A DNA stretch of 64,000 nt from Algorimicrobium echini (GTDB lineage Bacteria; Bacteroidota; Bacteroidia; Flavobacteriales; Flavobacteriaceae): assembly GCF_900115185.1 (NCBI RefSeq), contig NZ_FOVN01000006.1, forward strand, positions 122,430 to 186,429, read 5' to 3'. The notes beneath the pieces are model-generated. The model was not told the DNA's origin. It ran no database searches and worked only from the letters and a program-made list of their open reading frames with translations. Both the position numbers and the translations under genes were made by a program. Below are positions 53,636 to 63,061 of the stretch, piece after piece. The stretch's first letter is position 1. Each line of letters starts with the position of its first letter.

Positions 53636-54613
53636 ATGAAAAAGAATATTGCCATAATAATGGGTGGTTACTCTAGTGAGTACGAGATTTCACTTAAAAG
53701 TGGAAACGTTGTTTATCATACCCTTAATCAGTTGGATATGTACTGCCCATATCGCATTCATATTTTTGAAAATAAATGGGTTTATGTTTCGAATACCAAT
53801 CAGGAGTTTCCCATTGATAAAAATGATTTTTCGGTGGTGGTTGATAACCAGAAAATTACTTTCGATTGTGTTTTTAATGCCATTCACGGTTCGCCTGGTG
53901 AGGATGGTATTATGCAAGCTTATTTAGAGTTGTTGAACATTCCGCATACCAGTTGTGGGATGTACCAAGCAGCTTTAACCTTCAACAAACGCGATTGTTT
54001 AAGTGTGCTAAAACCTTATGGTATTAAAACGGCCGAAAGTTATTATATTAATTTAGGAGATGAAGTAGATGAGGATGCCATCATTAAAAAAGTAGGCTTA
54101 CCTTGTTTTGTAAAGGCGAATCGTGCAGGAAGTAGTTTTGGAATTTCTAAAGTCTATAAAAAAGAAGAATTCAAAAAAGCTTTAGAAGTTGCTTATAAAG
54201 AAGATGATGAGGTAATTATTGAATCTTATCTAGATGGTACCGAAGTGTCTGTTGGTGTTATTTCCTATCAAGGTGAAATAAAAGTGCTGCCAATTACTGA
54301 AATTGTTAGTGAAAACGATTTTTTTGATTATCAAGCCAAGTATCTAGGGCAATCTCAAGAAATTACACCAGCGCGCATTTCAGAATCCGATGCCGAGAAA
54401 GTGCGTGCTTTAGCAAAAAGAGTTTATGAAATTTTAAAAATGACGGGCTTTTCCCGAAGTGAATATATTTTTAAAGATGGCGAACCACATTTATTGGAAG
54501 TCAATACTGTTCCTGGTTTAACAAAAGCCAGTATTTTGCCACAACAAGCGGCAGCTGCTGGAATATCGTTAGAACAATTATTTCAAAATGCCATTGAAGA
54601 AGCTTTGAAATAG
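53636..54613 (+). CDS. ddl: D-alanine--D-alanine ligase
   Basis: A 325-residue ATP-grasp ligase from the ATG at 53636 (MKKNIAIIMGGYSSEYEISL); the frame's earlier ATG at 53621 adds only five residues. Key features are HGSPGEDG, CFVKANRAGSSFGISK and the C-terminal HLLEVNTVPGLT. It makes the D-Ala-D-Ala dipeptide for peptidoglycan. Transcribed divergently from PASTA-rluD. Confidence 0.96.
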   Translation: MKKNIAIIMGGYSSEYEISLKSGNVVYHTLNQLDMYCPYRIHIFENKWVYVSNTNQEFPIDKNDFSVVVDNQKITFDCVFNAIHGSPGEDGIMQAYLELLNIPHTSCGMYQAALTFNKRDCLSVLKPYGIKTAESYYINLGDEVDEDAIIKKVGLPCFVKANRAGSSFGISKVYKKEEFKKALEVAYKEDDEVIIESYLDGTEVSVGVISYQGEIKVLPITEIVSENDFFDYQAKYLGQSQEITPARISESDAEKVRALAKRVYEILKMTGFSRSEYIFKDGEPHLLEVNTVPGLTKASILPQQAAAAGISLEQLFQNAIEEALK

Positions 54614-54621
54614 TGTTTAAT

Positions 54622-54650
54622 TTGGCTTAAAATTTTATTAGGTATATTTG
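54622..54650 (+). promoter_or_regulatory. Promoter of the TPR protein and coaD operon
   Basis: TATATTTG (54643-54650) fits TAnnTTTG and TTG at 54622-54624 gives the -33 element with an 18-base spacer. It lies 29 bases before the start codon at 54680. Confidence 0.65.
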
Positions 54651-54679
54651 AAACTATAACTTAACCTACACATCCTTTT

Positions 54680-55546
54680 ATGAAAAAACATTATAGTATT
54701 TTATTAGTCCTTTTTTTAGTGTTTCAGGTATCAGTTTCTCAAGATTCTAATCCTAAATTAGAGTTTAATACCAAGTATTATGATGCCGTAAATGAATGGG
54801 TGGCTTTTCCAAAACCTTCTGAATCTAACACATATATATTCGGTTATATTTATATTGATGAAAGTGCAGGATTTACATTTCATATGAAAGATTCTTTTAG
54901 TCTTATGAATGGTAAAATGGTTGCTGGTCAAGTTGTAGATTCTAAAGCAACTATGATAAAATCACGATTGGGTAACAGAACTAGTTTAGTAGCTATTCTT
55001 AACGAATCGCAAAAAAAGGAACTAAATCTTCCAAAGGAGCCAGATTGGCTTAATACCTACGTGAATGATAATAACGTTCATTATTTAAAACAAATTGGTT
55101 ATCATTATAACCATGTTTCTGCAAGTCATAATGCCTTAAAGCCATTATTAAAAGGGTACGCAATGGAGCCTCATTATGAAGGTTTAGAATTTGAATTGGG
55201 CTTTGCCTACAATGCGTTACAACAATTTGATAAGGCTATACCAGTTCTTGAAAAAGCTGTTGAACACGATATTTCTAATCATTTATTATATAAAGAACTA
55301 GGATATGCTTATATAAATTCTCAAAAAAATGATAAAGCTGAAAAGGCGTATTTAAAAGGTATCGAGGTTTCTAATGATGATGCAATTAAATGTGAAATGG
55401 CTTTAAATATGTCCAATGTTTTTTTTGTTGCTAAAAACAAGGCTAAATTTAAAGAGTGGGCTGCTATAACGCGAAAATATTCGAGTAAAACGCCACAATA
55501 TTTACAATATATTGAGTACTTTGAGAAAGAATTAGATAAAATGTAA
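54680..55546 (+). CDS. Secreted TPR-containing protein of unknown function
   Basis: A 288-residue protein with a signal peptide (MKKHYSILLVLFLVFQVSVSQ). The N-terminal half (about 22-160, with YDAVNEWVAFPKPSESNTYIFGYIYIDESAGFTF) is not a domain I recognise; the C-terminal half contains about three TPRs (FELGFAYNALQQFDKAIPVLEKAVEHD, LLYKELGYAYINSQKNDKAEKAYLKGIEV). It lies 3 bases before coaD and has its own promoter upstream, so coaD depends on this transcript. Confidence 0.78.
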   Translation: MKKHYSILLVLFLVFQVSVSQDSNPKLEFNTKYYDAVNEWVAFPKPSESNTYIFGYIYIDESAGFTFHMKDSFSLMNGKMVAGQVVDSKATMIKSRLGNRTSLVAILNESQKKELNLPKEPDWLNTYVNDNNVHYLKQIGYHYNHVSASHNALKPLLKGYAMEPHYEGLEFELGFAYNALQQFDKAIPVLEKAVEHDISNHLLYKELGYAYINSQKNDKAEKAYLKGIEVSNDDAIKCEMALNMSNVFFVAKNKAKFKEWAAITRKYSSKTPQYLQYIEYFEKELDKM

Positions 55547-55549
55547 AGT

Positions 55550-56005
55550 GTGAAAAAAGCTGTATTCCCAGGGTCTTTTGATCCCATAACGTTAGGGCAT
55601 TACGATATTATTAAACGCGCCATCAAACTGTTTGATGAAGTTATTGTTGCCATAGGCGTGAATGCTGATAAAAAATATATGTTCACTCTAGAGGAACGCA
55701 TGCGGTTTATTGAAGAATCATTTGCTGGTGAGCCTAAAGTAAAAGTGGTTTCGTACGAAGGCTTAACAGTGGATTTTTGTCAGAAAAATAACGTAGATTT
55801 TATTTTACGTGGCCTACGAAATCCTGCTGATTTTGAATTTGAAAAAGCCATTGCCCATACTAATCGCGATTTAGCACCTATAGAAACTGTGTTTTTATTA
55901 ACGGCAGCCAATACCTCTTATATTTCATCATCCATAGTTCGCGATGTGATTCGCAATCATGGTGATTATACCAAATTAGTTCCCATTAGCGTTCGGGTGA
56001 AATAA
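55550..56005 (+). CDS. coaD: Pantetheine-phosphate adenylyltransferase
   Basis: A 151-residue nucleotidyltransferase of coenzyme A synthesis: 4'-phosphopantetheine plus ATP gives dephospho-CoA. The nucleotide-binding motif is FPGSFDPITLGHYDII (the T/HxGH motif) and the C-terminal signature is YISSSIVRDVIRNHGD. The start is GTG at 55550; length is typical. Its stop codon directly abuts the stop codon of the convergent SulP gene. Confidence 0.96.
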   Translation: MKKAVFPGSFDPITLGHYDIIKRAIKLFDEVIVAIGVNADKKYMFTLEERMRFIEESFAGEPKVKVVSYEGLTVDFCQKNNVDFILRGLRNPADFEFEKAIAHTNRDLAPIETVFLLTAANTSYISSSIVRDVIRNHGDYTKLVPISVRVK

Positions 56006-57673
56006 CTATTTAAACTTATATTCAGAAAGTGGTTTTGGAAACTCTTCAGGGTTTGCTGCTAAATGGTATCTTGGATCATCAACAGCTTCAACAATAACTT
56101 CTCTGAATTTCGGACTAGCCTTATACATGAGCAACTTACAATCTTCGCTTAAATGTTTTAATTTTATAGATTTTCCTTCGGCTTCGTATTTTTCAACTAA
56201 ATTAAAAATAGCTTCTAAAGCAGAATGATCACTAATTCGCGATTCAACAAAGTCAATTTCAACATGTTGTGGATCGTTTTTAGGATCAAATTTTTGATTA
56301 AAAGCTGTAATGCTTCCGAAAAACAAAGGACCCCAAATTTCATACACTTTAGTGCCATCCTCACGCATGCGTTTTCTGGCGCGAATACGTTTGGCATTCT
56401 CCCAAGCAAATGCTAATGCCGAAATAATAACACCTACAAAAACTGCAATGGCTAAATCGAAAATGACAGTAACAGCAGAAACGGTTATAAGCACAAAAGC
56501 ATCTGATTTAGGTATTTTTTTAATAATGCGGAAACTAGACCATGCAAATGTTTCAATAACCATCATAAACATAACACCAACTAATGCGGCTATTGGTACT
56601 TGCTCAATTAATTTGTCTGTGAAAAGTATAAAAGTTAACAGTGTTAAAGCCATAACGATACCGGATAGACGACCGCGACCACCAGCGTTAATGTTAATTA
56701 CCGTTTGCCCAATCATACCACAACCTCCAGTTCCACCAAAAAGACCTGACATAATATTTCCAGCTCCTTGAGCAATACACTCTTGGTCGCCATTTCCTCT
56801 GGTGTCCGTTAATTCGTCAACCAAATTCATGGTCATTAAAGATTCTATTAAACCAACAGAAGCCGCTAAAAACGCATACGGAAGAATAAAATTAAGTGTG
56901 TCCCAGTTAATTGGAAGATTTTGCCAAAGCTCTATATTAGGTGTAGGAAATTCACCTTTTAAGCCTGTTCCACCACCTTCAATAATATAGGATCCAACCG
57001 TTGAAACATCTAAATTAAAACCGATTGCAATAAATGTGGTAACTAAAATAGCCGTTAATGCCGCAGGGATTTTTTTAGTTATTTTTGGTAAAATGGTCAT
57101 AATAGCCATAGTTAAAAATACTAACCCTAACATTAAATAGAGTTCAGCGCCTTCCATGTAGTTGCTTACGTATTCTTTAACGTCATCGGCAGAAACAACC
57201 AATGATTTATGCGTAAACATTTTTACTTGAGCCCAAAAAATAACAATAGCTAAACCGTTAACGAAACCCAGCATTACGGAATGTGGAATTAAACGTACAA
57301 AACGTCCCAACTTAAATACACCTGCTAAAATTTGAATAATTCCCATTAAAATAACGCAAGCCATTAAATAGAAAATACCCATATTATCCACAGGCTGATC
57401 AAAAAGAAGCCCTTTTGTATGTCCATCAGCAATCATGGTAACAAAAATTACAGCAACAGCACCAGCAGCCCCAGAAATTAAACCTGGTCTTCCTCCAAAA
57501 ATTGCAGCAATTAATCCAATAATAAAAGCACCTGAAAGCGCCATAAGTGGGTCTATTTGGGCCACAAAAGCAAATGCTACTACTTCTGGAATCATTGCTA
57601 ATGATACGGTTATACCGCTTAAAATATCATTTTTAGGATTCGTGGTAAATTTTCGAAAAAATTGAGTCATCAT
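56006..57673 (-). CDS. SulP family inorganic anion transporter with STAS domain
   Basis: A 555-residue membrane protein with about 12 transmembrane segments, the SulP start (DILSGITVSLAMIPEVVAFAFVA), a Gly-rich motif (GGTGGCGMIGQTVININAGGRGRLSGI) and a C-terminal STAS domain (about 450-520, VEIDFVESRISDHSALEAIFNLVEKY). SulP proteins move sulfate, bicarbonate or other anions with sodium or protons. The substrate here is unknown; marine relatives are often proposed bicarbonate transporters. Confidence 0.92.
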   Translation of the reverse strand: MMTQFFRKFTTNPKNDILSGITVSLAMIPEVVAFAFVAQIDPLMALSGAFIIGLIAAIFGGRPGLISGAAGAVAVIFVTMIADGHTKGLLFDQPVDNMGIFYLMACVILMGIIQILAGVFKLGRFVRLIPHSVMLGFVNGLAIVIFWAQVKMFTHKSLVVSADDVKEYVSNYMEGAELYLMLGLVFLTMAIMTILPKITKKIPAALTAILVTTFIAIGFNLDVSTVGSYIIEGGGTGLKGEFPTPNIELWQNLPINWDTLNFILPYAFLAASVGLIESLMTMNLVDELTDTRGNGDQECIAQGAGNIMSGLFGGTGGCGMIGQTVININAGGRGRLSGIVMALTLLTFILFTDKLIEQVPIAALVGVMFMMVIETFAWSSFRIIKKIPKSDAFVLITVSAVTVIFDLAIAVFVGVIISALAFAWENAKRIRARKRMREDGTKVYEIWGPLFFGSITAFNQKFDPKNDPQHVEIDFVESRISDHSALEAIFNLVEKYEAEGKSIKLKHLSEDCKLLMYKASPKFREVIVEAVDDPRYHLAANPEEFPKPLSEYKFK

Positions 57674-57767
57674 TCTTTTTTTGAGGGTGCAAAAATACAG
57701 TTAATATAAACACCTACAAGATTATATTGTGATAAATTGTTTAAGTTTACCCTTTAAAATTACAAAT

Positions 57768-59504
57768 ATGATTCGTATCAGTCAGTTGTTAGTCATTTGT
57801 TTGACTTTCAGTTTTTTACAAGCTCAAAACAAAAAAGATAAGTTTATAACCGTTTTTGAAACAAGTCATGGTACTGAAACAGCAACATACCATCAGACGA
57901 TTCAATTTTATAATGATTTGGCAAATGCCTTTCCTCAAATTCAAATACAAGCTTTTGGAAAAACAGATTCTGGTGAGCCTTTGCATATTGTGACTTTTAA
58001 TTCAGATGCTGAATTTAATTTTGAAACTATTCGTAAACATAAACGTGTTTTACTAATTAACAATGGTATTCATCCTGGTGAAAGCGATGGAATAGACGCG
58101 ACAATGATGTTGTATCGTGATATGGCTCAAGGAAAAATTCCAGCTCCAAATAATACGGTATTAGTCACCATTCCTATTTACAATATTGGTGGAAGTTTAA
58201 ATAGAAATACAGGTACGCGTGCCAATCAAAATGGTCCTAAAGCATATGGTTTTCGTGGCAATGCGCAGAATTTTGATTTGAACCGAGATTTTATAAAAAG
58301 CGATACCGAAAACGCTAGAACTTTTGCCGAAATTTTTCATTTAGTAAAGCCGGATGTTTTTATAGATAATCATGTAAGTAATGGCGCAGATTATCAATAT
58401 GTTTTAACCCATTTATTCACCCAGCATAATAAATTAGGTGGCAAACTAGGCAGCTATGTTCATCAGACTATTATGCCAGAATTAGAGGCGGACTTGCAAA
58501 AAAAAGACTGGGATATTACGCCTTATGTGAATGTCTTTAATCAAGTTCCTGAAATTGGTTTTAGTCAATTTATGGACTATCCAAGATATTCAACTGGCTA
58601 CACAACACTATGGAATGTTATTGGAATGATGGTGGAAACGCATATGCTAAAACCATACAAGCTAAGAGTGGAAGGTACTTACGAGCTCATGAAAAGCATG
58701 ATTGCCATTACTGAAAAAGAAGGTGAACGTATTTCTACATTGCGCCAAGCTGCTTTTGAATCTTTTAAAAATCAGAAAATGTATCCGTTAGATTGGGAAG
58801 TAGATACCACAAAATCTACCACCTTAAATTTTAAAGGTTTCGAAGGGGAAATGATTCCTAGTACTGTTACGGGCAAACAACGCCTAAAATACGATAGAGA
58901 GAAGCCTTTTGAAAAACCAGTTGCTTATCAAAATTATTTTAAACCAACGGTTGAACTTACTGTGCCAAAAGCCTACATCATTCCACAAGGTTGGCATAGA
59001 GTAATTGATTTATTAAAACTGAATGGTGTTCAAATGAATCGTTTTGAAAAAGACACCATATTAGCTGTAGAATGCTACAAAATAGCCGATTTTGAAACAC
59101 GCAAAAGTCCGTACGAAGGCCATTATCAGCATTATAAAACGTCCGTTACAGCATCTGAAAATACTGCTTCATTTAGAAAAGGCGATTATTGGATTTCTAC
59201 CAATCAAAACGCGATACGTTATCTTTTAGAAACTTTAGAGCCACAAGCGCCAGATTCCTTTTTTAATTGGAATTTTTTCGATACCATTTTGAAACAAAAA
59301 GAAGGCTTTTCGCCTTATGTGTTTGAAGATACGGCTTCAGAGTTATTGGCGTCTAATCCAAATTTAAAAGCGGAATTTGAGGCTAAAAAACAAGCTGAAT
59401 TGCAATTCGCTAATAATTGGTATGCGCAATTAAACTGGCTGTATGAACGTTCCAATAATTATGAGCCAGCTTATAGGCAATATCCGGTTTATCGTGTGAA
59501 ATAA
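57768..59504 (+). CDS. Secreted M14 family zinc carboxypeptidase-like protein
   Basis: A 578-residue protein from the ATG at 57768, which gives a good signal peptide (MIRISQLLVICLTFSFLQAQ); the frame extends 13 codons upstream. The M14 zinc ligands are in HPGESDG; NRDF provides a substrate-binding arginine region, and DNHVSNGADYQY looks like the later catalytic region. The C-terminal part (after about 330) is a family-specific extension. It precedes the RLAN-RimK trio by 149 bases, so it is probably a separate transcript. Confidence 0.85.
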   Translation: MIRISQLLVICLTFSFLQAQNKKDKFITVFETSHGTETATYHQTIQFYNDLANAFPQIQIQAFGKTDSGEPLHIVTFNSDAEFNFETIRKHKRVLLINNGIHPGESDGIDATMMLYRDMAQGKIPAPNNTVLVTIPIYNIGGSLNRNTGTRANQNGPKAYGFRGNAQNFDLNRDFIKSDTENARTFAEIFHLVKPDVFIDNHVSNGADYQYVLTHLFTQHNKLGGKLGSYVHQTIMPELEADLQKKDWDITPYVNVFNQVPEIGFSQFMDYPRYSTGYTTLWNVIGMMVETHMLKPYKLRVEGTYELMKSMIAITEKEGERISTLRQAAFESFKNQKMYPLDWEVDTTKSTTLNFKGFEGEMIPSTVTGKQRLKYDREKPFEKPVAYQNYFKPTVELTVPKAYIIPQGWHRVIDLLKLNGVQMNRFEKDTILAVECYKIADFETRKSPYEGHYQHYKTSVTASENTASFRKGDYWISTNQNAIRYLLETLEPQAPDSFFNWNFFDTILKQKEGFSPYVFEDTASELLASNPNLKAEFEAKKQAELQFANNWYAQLNWLYERSNNYEPAYRQYPVYRVK

Positions 59505-59613
59505 TTGCTTGTCTGGTTTTTCGTTTTAAGTTTTTGAATATGATAGTTTTAAAGTTGTTTTTATAGTTAAAAAAATATTTATTAACTCATGTAAAAGCAA
59601 TTGAAAAATGATT

Positions 59614-59621
59614 TAATTTTG
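59614..59621 (+). promoter_or_regulatory. Possible -7 box of the RLAN-RimK/GCS2/FGase operon
   Basis: TAATTTTG matches TAnnTTTG 33 bases before the start codon at 59654. The nearest TTG (59601-59603) is too close for a proper -33 element, so support is partial. Confidence 0.4.
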
Positions 59622-59653
59622 TCTAAAATTTATATCGCGCTTATGCGTTTTTA

Positions 59654-61099
59654 ATGAACAAATACATTGTTGTTAATCAACCTGAAAAATGGAATTTTTC
59701 GATTGAGAACATTACCGTGATTTCATCACAAGATTATCTTACCAATCCACAATTTTCACTTCTAAAAAATGCACGAATCTTTAACCTGTGTAAAGATTAT
59801 TCGTATCAATCTAAAGGGTATTATGTGTCACTATTAGCAGAAGCAAGAGGACATTTAGCAATTCCTACGGTTAAAAATATAGTGGATTTAAAAGCACTAA
59901 AACTCGTTCGAATCATTTCCGATGAGTTTGATGATGTCATCCAGCAGAGTTTAAAAAATATCAAATCGCAAGATTTTACTTTAAGTATTTATTTTGGGCA
60001 AAATGTGGCTCAAAAATATAAGGAATTAAGTGCGTTGTTTTATAAGCATTTTCAAGTACCATTTTTACGTGTAAAATTTAATCATACCACAAAGTGGCAT
60101 GTGCAAAGTATTCGCGCTATTGCAGAATCGGAAATTCCTGAAGAGCATATGTCTAGTGTGCATGCGTTTGCCAATCAGTATTTTGCCAAAAAACGCTATG
60201 ATACACCCAAATTAATTAAGTCGGATTTTGATTTAGCTATTTTGGTAAATCCAAATGATCCAGCGCCTCCAAGTAATGCTAAAGCTCTCAAAAAGTTTAT
60301 TGAAGTTGCTGAAAAAATGAATGTTTATGCTGAAATTATTGAACCCAAAGATTTGTCACGTTTGTCGTCTTTTGATGCCTTGTTAATTCGTCAAAGTACT
60401 GAAGTAAATAATGAGGCTTATGCTTTTGCACGAAAAGCGCAACAAGATGGTATTGCCATTGTAGATTATCCAGACGCCATATTAAAATGTTGTAATAAAG
60501 TTTATATGGCAGAAGCTTTGAAGAATGCCAATATTGCTACGCCTAAAACGATTATTGTTCACAAGGATAATAAAAACGAAGTGATAGCGCAAGTAGGTTT
60601 GCCTTGTGTGTTAAAAGCACCAGATTCCACTTTTTCTTTTGGTGTTAAAAAGGCTAAAACTGAAACCGAGTTCAATATGCTTGTAAACAGCATGTTGAAG
60701 GAGTCGGATTTAATTATAGCACAAGAATTTTGCCCATCGGATTACGATTGGCGTATTGGTATTATTGATGATAAACCTTTTTTTGCTTGTAAATATTATA
60801 TGGCAAAAGGGCATTGGCAAATTTATAATTGGGAAGCCACGAAGAAAGATGATCAAGATGGAAATGCTGATTGTTTACCAATAGAAAAAGTTCCCAAAAA
60901 TGTACTGGATATGGCTTTAAAGTCTGCTAAATTAATGGGTAAAGGACTTTATGGTATTGATATAAAAGTGGTAAATGAAAAACCCATGGTTATTGAAATT
61001 AATGACAACCCAAATGTTGATTTTGGTGTAGAAGATGCATTTTATGGTGATGCCATTTATTCGGAAATTTTAACCGCCTTAAAAAATAGATTAGATTAA
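59654..61099 (+). CDS. RimK-like ATP-grasp ligase with RLAN N-terminal domain
   Basis: A 481-residue cytoplasmic protein. Residues 1-190 match the RimK-like ATP-grasp N-terminal (RLAN) domain (MNKYIVVNQPEKWNF, SYQSKGYYVSLLAEARGH). The rest is a RimK-type ATP-grasp domain: KCCNKVYMAEALKNANI, LPCVLKAPDSTFSFGVK (lysine contacting ATP), DYDWRIGIID, and ENDNPNVD-like metal site (VIEINDNPNVDFG). Such ligases join an amino group to a carboxylate via an acyl phosphate. Two bases separate its stop from the GCS2 gene. Pfam notes for RLAN suggest peptide synthesis; substrate unknown. Confidence 0.9.
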   Translation: MNKYIVVNQPEKWNFSIENITVISSQDYLTNPQFSLLKNARIFNLCKDYSYQSKGYYVSLLAEARGHLAIPTVKNIVDLKALKLVRIISDEFDDVIQQSLKNIKSQDFTLSIYFGQNVAQKYKELSALFYKHFQVPFLRVKFNHTTKWHVQSIRAIAESEIPEEHMSSVHAFANQYFAKKRYDTPKLIKSDFDLAILVNPNDPAPPSNAKALKKFIEVAEKMNVYAEIIEPKDLSRLSSFDALLIRQSTEVNNEAYAFARKAQQDGIAIVDYPDAILKCCNKVYMAEALKNANIATPKTIIVHKDNKNEVIAQVGLPCVLKAPDSTFSFGVKKAKTETEFNMLVNSMLKESDLIIAQEFCPSDYDWRIGIIDDKPFFACKYYMAKGHWQIYNWEATKKDDQDGNADCLPIEKVPKNVLDMALKSAKLMGKGLYGIDIKVVNEKPMVIEINDNPNVDFGVEDAFYGDAIYSEILTALKNRLD

Positions 61100-61101
61100 T
61101 T

Positions 61102-62328
61102 ATGAGTGCTAAACGATATCATTTGTTTGAAGTTTATGGTATTGAACTAGAATATATGCTAGTGTCAAACACCTTAAAACCTACCGCAATTGTTGATAAA
61201 TTGCTTACCAAAAAAGCTGGGGCATTAACCTCTGATGTAGAAAATGGTGCCATAGCTTGGAGCAATGAATTAGTAGCTCATGTGGTGGAGTTGAAAACCA
61301 ATGGGCCAACTGCAGATTTAAATGGGTTGTCTGAGGTGTTTCATAAAAATATTGTTGAAATCAATCAGATTTTGAAAGAATTTGATTCTAAATTGCTGCC
61401 AACAGCTGCTCATCCTTTATTGAATCCGTTGACAGACACGGAGCTTTGGAAACATAGTTATAGCGAAGTATACGAACTATATAATAGGATTTTTAATTGT
61501 AAGGGGCATGGTTGGAGTAATGTACAAAGTACACATATTAATTTGCCGTTTTTTGATGATAAAGAGTTTGAAAAGTTACATGCAGCCATACGCATTATCT
61601 TACCACTTATTCCTGGTTTGTGTGCAAGTTCGCCAATTTTTGATGGAAAAAACACAGGCTTTAAAGATGCTAGATTGGAATATTACAAAACCAATCAGAA
61701 AGAAATACCAGAATTAACGGGCTTGGTTATTCCAGAGCGCGTTTTTACAAAAGTTGATTATTATGCTACGATTTTTGAGCCTATAAAACGAGCCATAAAA
61801 CCATATGATACCAACCATATTTTAGATCATCACTTTTTGAATTCTCGTGGAGCTATTGCACGATTTGATAGAAGTGCTATTGAAATTCGCTTGGTTGACA
61901 TACAGGAGTGTCCAAAAGCCGATATTGCTATTTGTGCATTAATCATAGCTGTTTTAAAATTATTAGTTGACAAAAAATGGGCTTCACTACCGGAACAGAA
62001 AGCATGGGTTAAGGAAGATTTGTATGATATTCTTAATCCAATTATAAAAAAAGGAGAACAGTATGAAATTTTAAACCTTCAGTATTTGAAATTATTTAAA
62101 GTAAAACATGCCATGACAGTCCAGGCATTATGGCAACATCTTTTTCAAATAACTAAAGATAATATTCATGAATCGCACCATGATACTTTAAATTATATAT
62201 TAACTGAAGGGACTTTAGCAACGCGAATTTTAAAAGCCATTAATGATGATTTTTCAGAAGCTCATATTAAAAAAGTGTATGGAAAATTAGCAGATTGTCT
62301 AGATAAAAATAATCTATTTAAGTCTTGA
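61102..62328 (+). CDS. Glutamate-cysteine ligase family 2 (GCS2) carboxylate-amine ligase
   Basis: A 408-residue member of the GCS2/YbdK-like ligase fold. It starts RYHLFEVYGIELEYMLV (Glu residues for metal binding in FEVYGIELE), then NGAIAWSNELVAHVVELKT, TAAHPLLN, STHINLPF and RFDRSAIEIRLVDIQECPKADIA. These are the ATP- and metal-binding parts of the fold. The protein may link glutamate or another amino acid to an amine. Its stop codon overlaps the TTG start of the amidohydrolase by 4 bases (TTGA). Confidence 0.88.
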   Translation: MSAKRYHLFEVYGIELEYMLVSNTLKPTAIVDKLLTKKAGALTSDVENGAIAWSNELVAHVVELKTNGPTADLNGLSEVFHKNIVEINQILKEFDSKLLPTAAHPLLNPLTDTELWKHSYSEVYELYNRIFNCKGHGWSNVQSTHINLPFFDDKEFEKLHAAIRIILPLIPGLCASSPIFDGKNTGFKDARLEYYKTNQKEIPELTGLVIPERVFTKVDYYATIFEPIKRAIKPYDTNHILDHHFLNSRGAIARFDRSAIEIRLVDIQECPKADIAICALIIAVLKLLVDKKWASLPEQKAWVKEDLYDILNPIIKKGEQYEILNLQYLKLFKVKHAMTVQALWQHLFQITKDNIHESHHDTLNYILTEGTLATRILKAINDDFSEAHIKKVYGKLADCLDKNNLFKS

Positions 62329-63002
62329 AACTCGTTTTAACTTGTGAGCATGGCGGTAATTATATTCCAATAGAATATAAAGCGCTGTTTATAAATCAAG
62401 AGGCTGTATTGCATACGCATCGTGGTTTTGATTTGGGTGCTTTGGATGTATTTAAAACTTTAAATCCATTAGCAGATTTTTCTATATACAGTATCACAAG
62501 TCGCTTACTAATTGAATTAAACAGGTCATTACACCATAGAAATTTATTTTCTGAATTTACAAGTGAACTTTCACAAGCAGAAAAGCAAAAAATAATAGTG
62601 CAGCATTATAAGCCGTATCGAGATGCTGTTGAAACTGCTATTTTAAATTTTATAAAGGAAGGAGAAACAGTTTTACATATATCTGTTCATAGTTTTACAC
62701 CTTTATGGAAAAATAAAAAAAGACGTGTGGACATAGGTTTGTTATATGACTCTCGAATTTCAAAGGAAAAGACGTTTTGTAAAACTTTTAAAGCTAAATT
62801 ACAGAAAGCTAATACTTATGGTATTCGATTTAATCAGCCATATTTGGGCAAGTCAGATGGATTTACAACCTATTTAAGAAAGCAGTTTCCAAACAACTAT
62901 CTAGGTATTGAACTTGAAATTAATCAGAAATATGTGCAAAATAATAAAATGCCAGATATATTGAAAGTTATGCTTTTAAATGCTCTGAATGATTATAAAT
63001 AA
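62325..63002 (+). CDS. N-formylglutamate amidohydrolase family protein
   Basis: A 225-residue protein of the FGase (HutG-like) family: CEHGGNYIPIEYK (zinc-binding His/Glu) near the start, THRGFDLGA, LIELNRSLHHRNLFSE, HISVHSFTP and GIELEINQKY. Start TTG at 62325 overlaps the GCS2 stop codon, so translation is coupled. In this setting it probably removes an N-acyl or formyl group or hydrolyses an amide of the ligase product, not N-formylglutamate from histidine; that is inference. Confidence 0.87.
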   Translation: MKLVLTCEHGGNYIPIEYKALFINQEAVLHTHRGFDLGALDVFKTLNPLADFSIYSITSRLLIELNRSLHHRNLFSEFTSELSQAEKQKIIVQHYKPYRDAVETAILNFIKEGETVLHISVHSFTPLWKNKKRRVDIGLLYDSRISKEKTFCKTFKAKLQKANTYGIRFNQPYLGKSDGFTTYLRKQFPNNYLGIELEINQKYVQNNKMPDILKVMLLNALNDYK

Positions 63003-63034
63003 AAGGCTTCCAGTATTCTGGAAGCCTTTTTTGT
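63000..63034. terminator. Terminator after the amidohydrolase gene
   Basis: Arms AAAAGGCTTCCAG and CTGGAAGCCTTTT with a short TATT loop, overlapping the stop codon; lies between convergent genes ending at 63002 and 63062. Confidence 0.9.
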
Positions 63035-63061
63035 AACAATTTTTCTTTTTCAATTTTAAAT

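Noticed and set aside
56310..56771. 153-codon plus-strand frame opposite the SulP gene
   Set aside because: It mirrors the transporter gene on the other strand, has a Pro/Ala/Ile-rich composition from antisense of membrane codons and no recognisable domain.
62325..63002. Amidohydrolase as HutG of histidine degradation, together with hutU
   Set aside because: It is 24 kb from hutU and is translationally coupled to the GCS2 ligase, so the histidine role is not supported.
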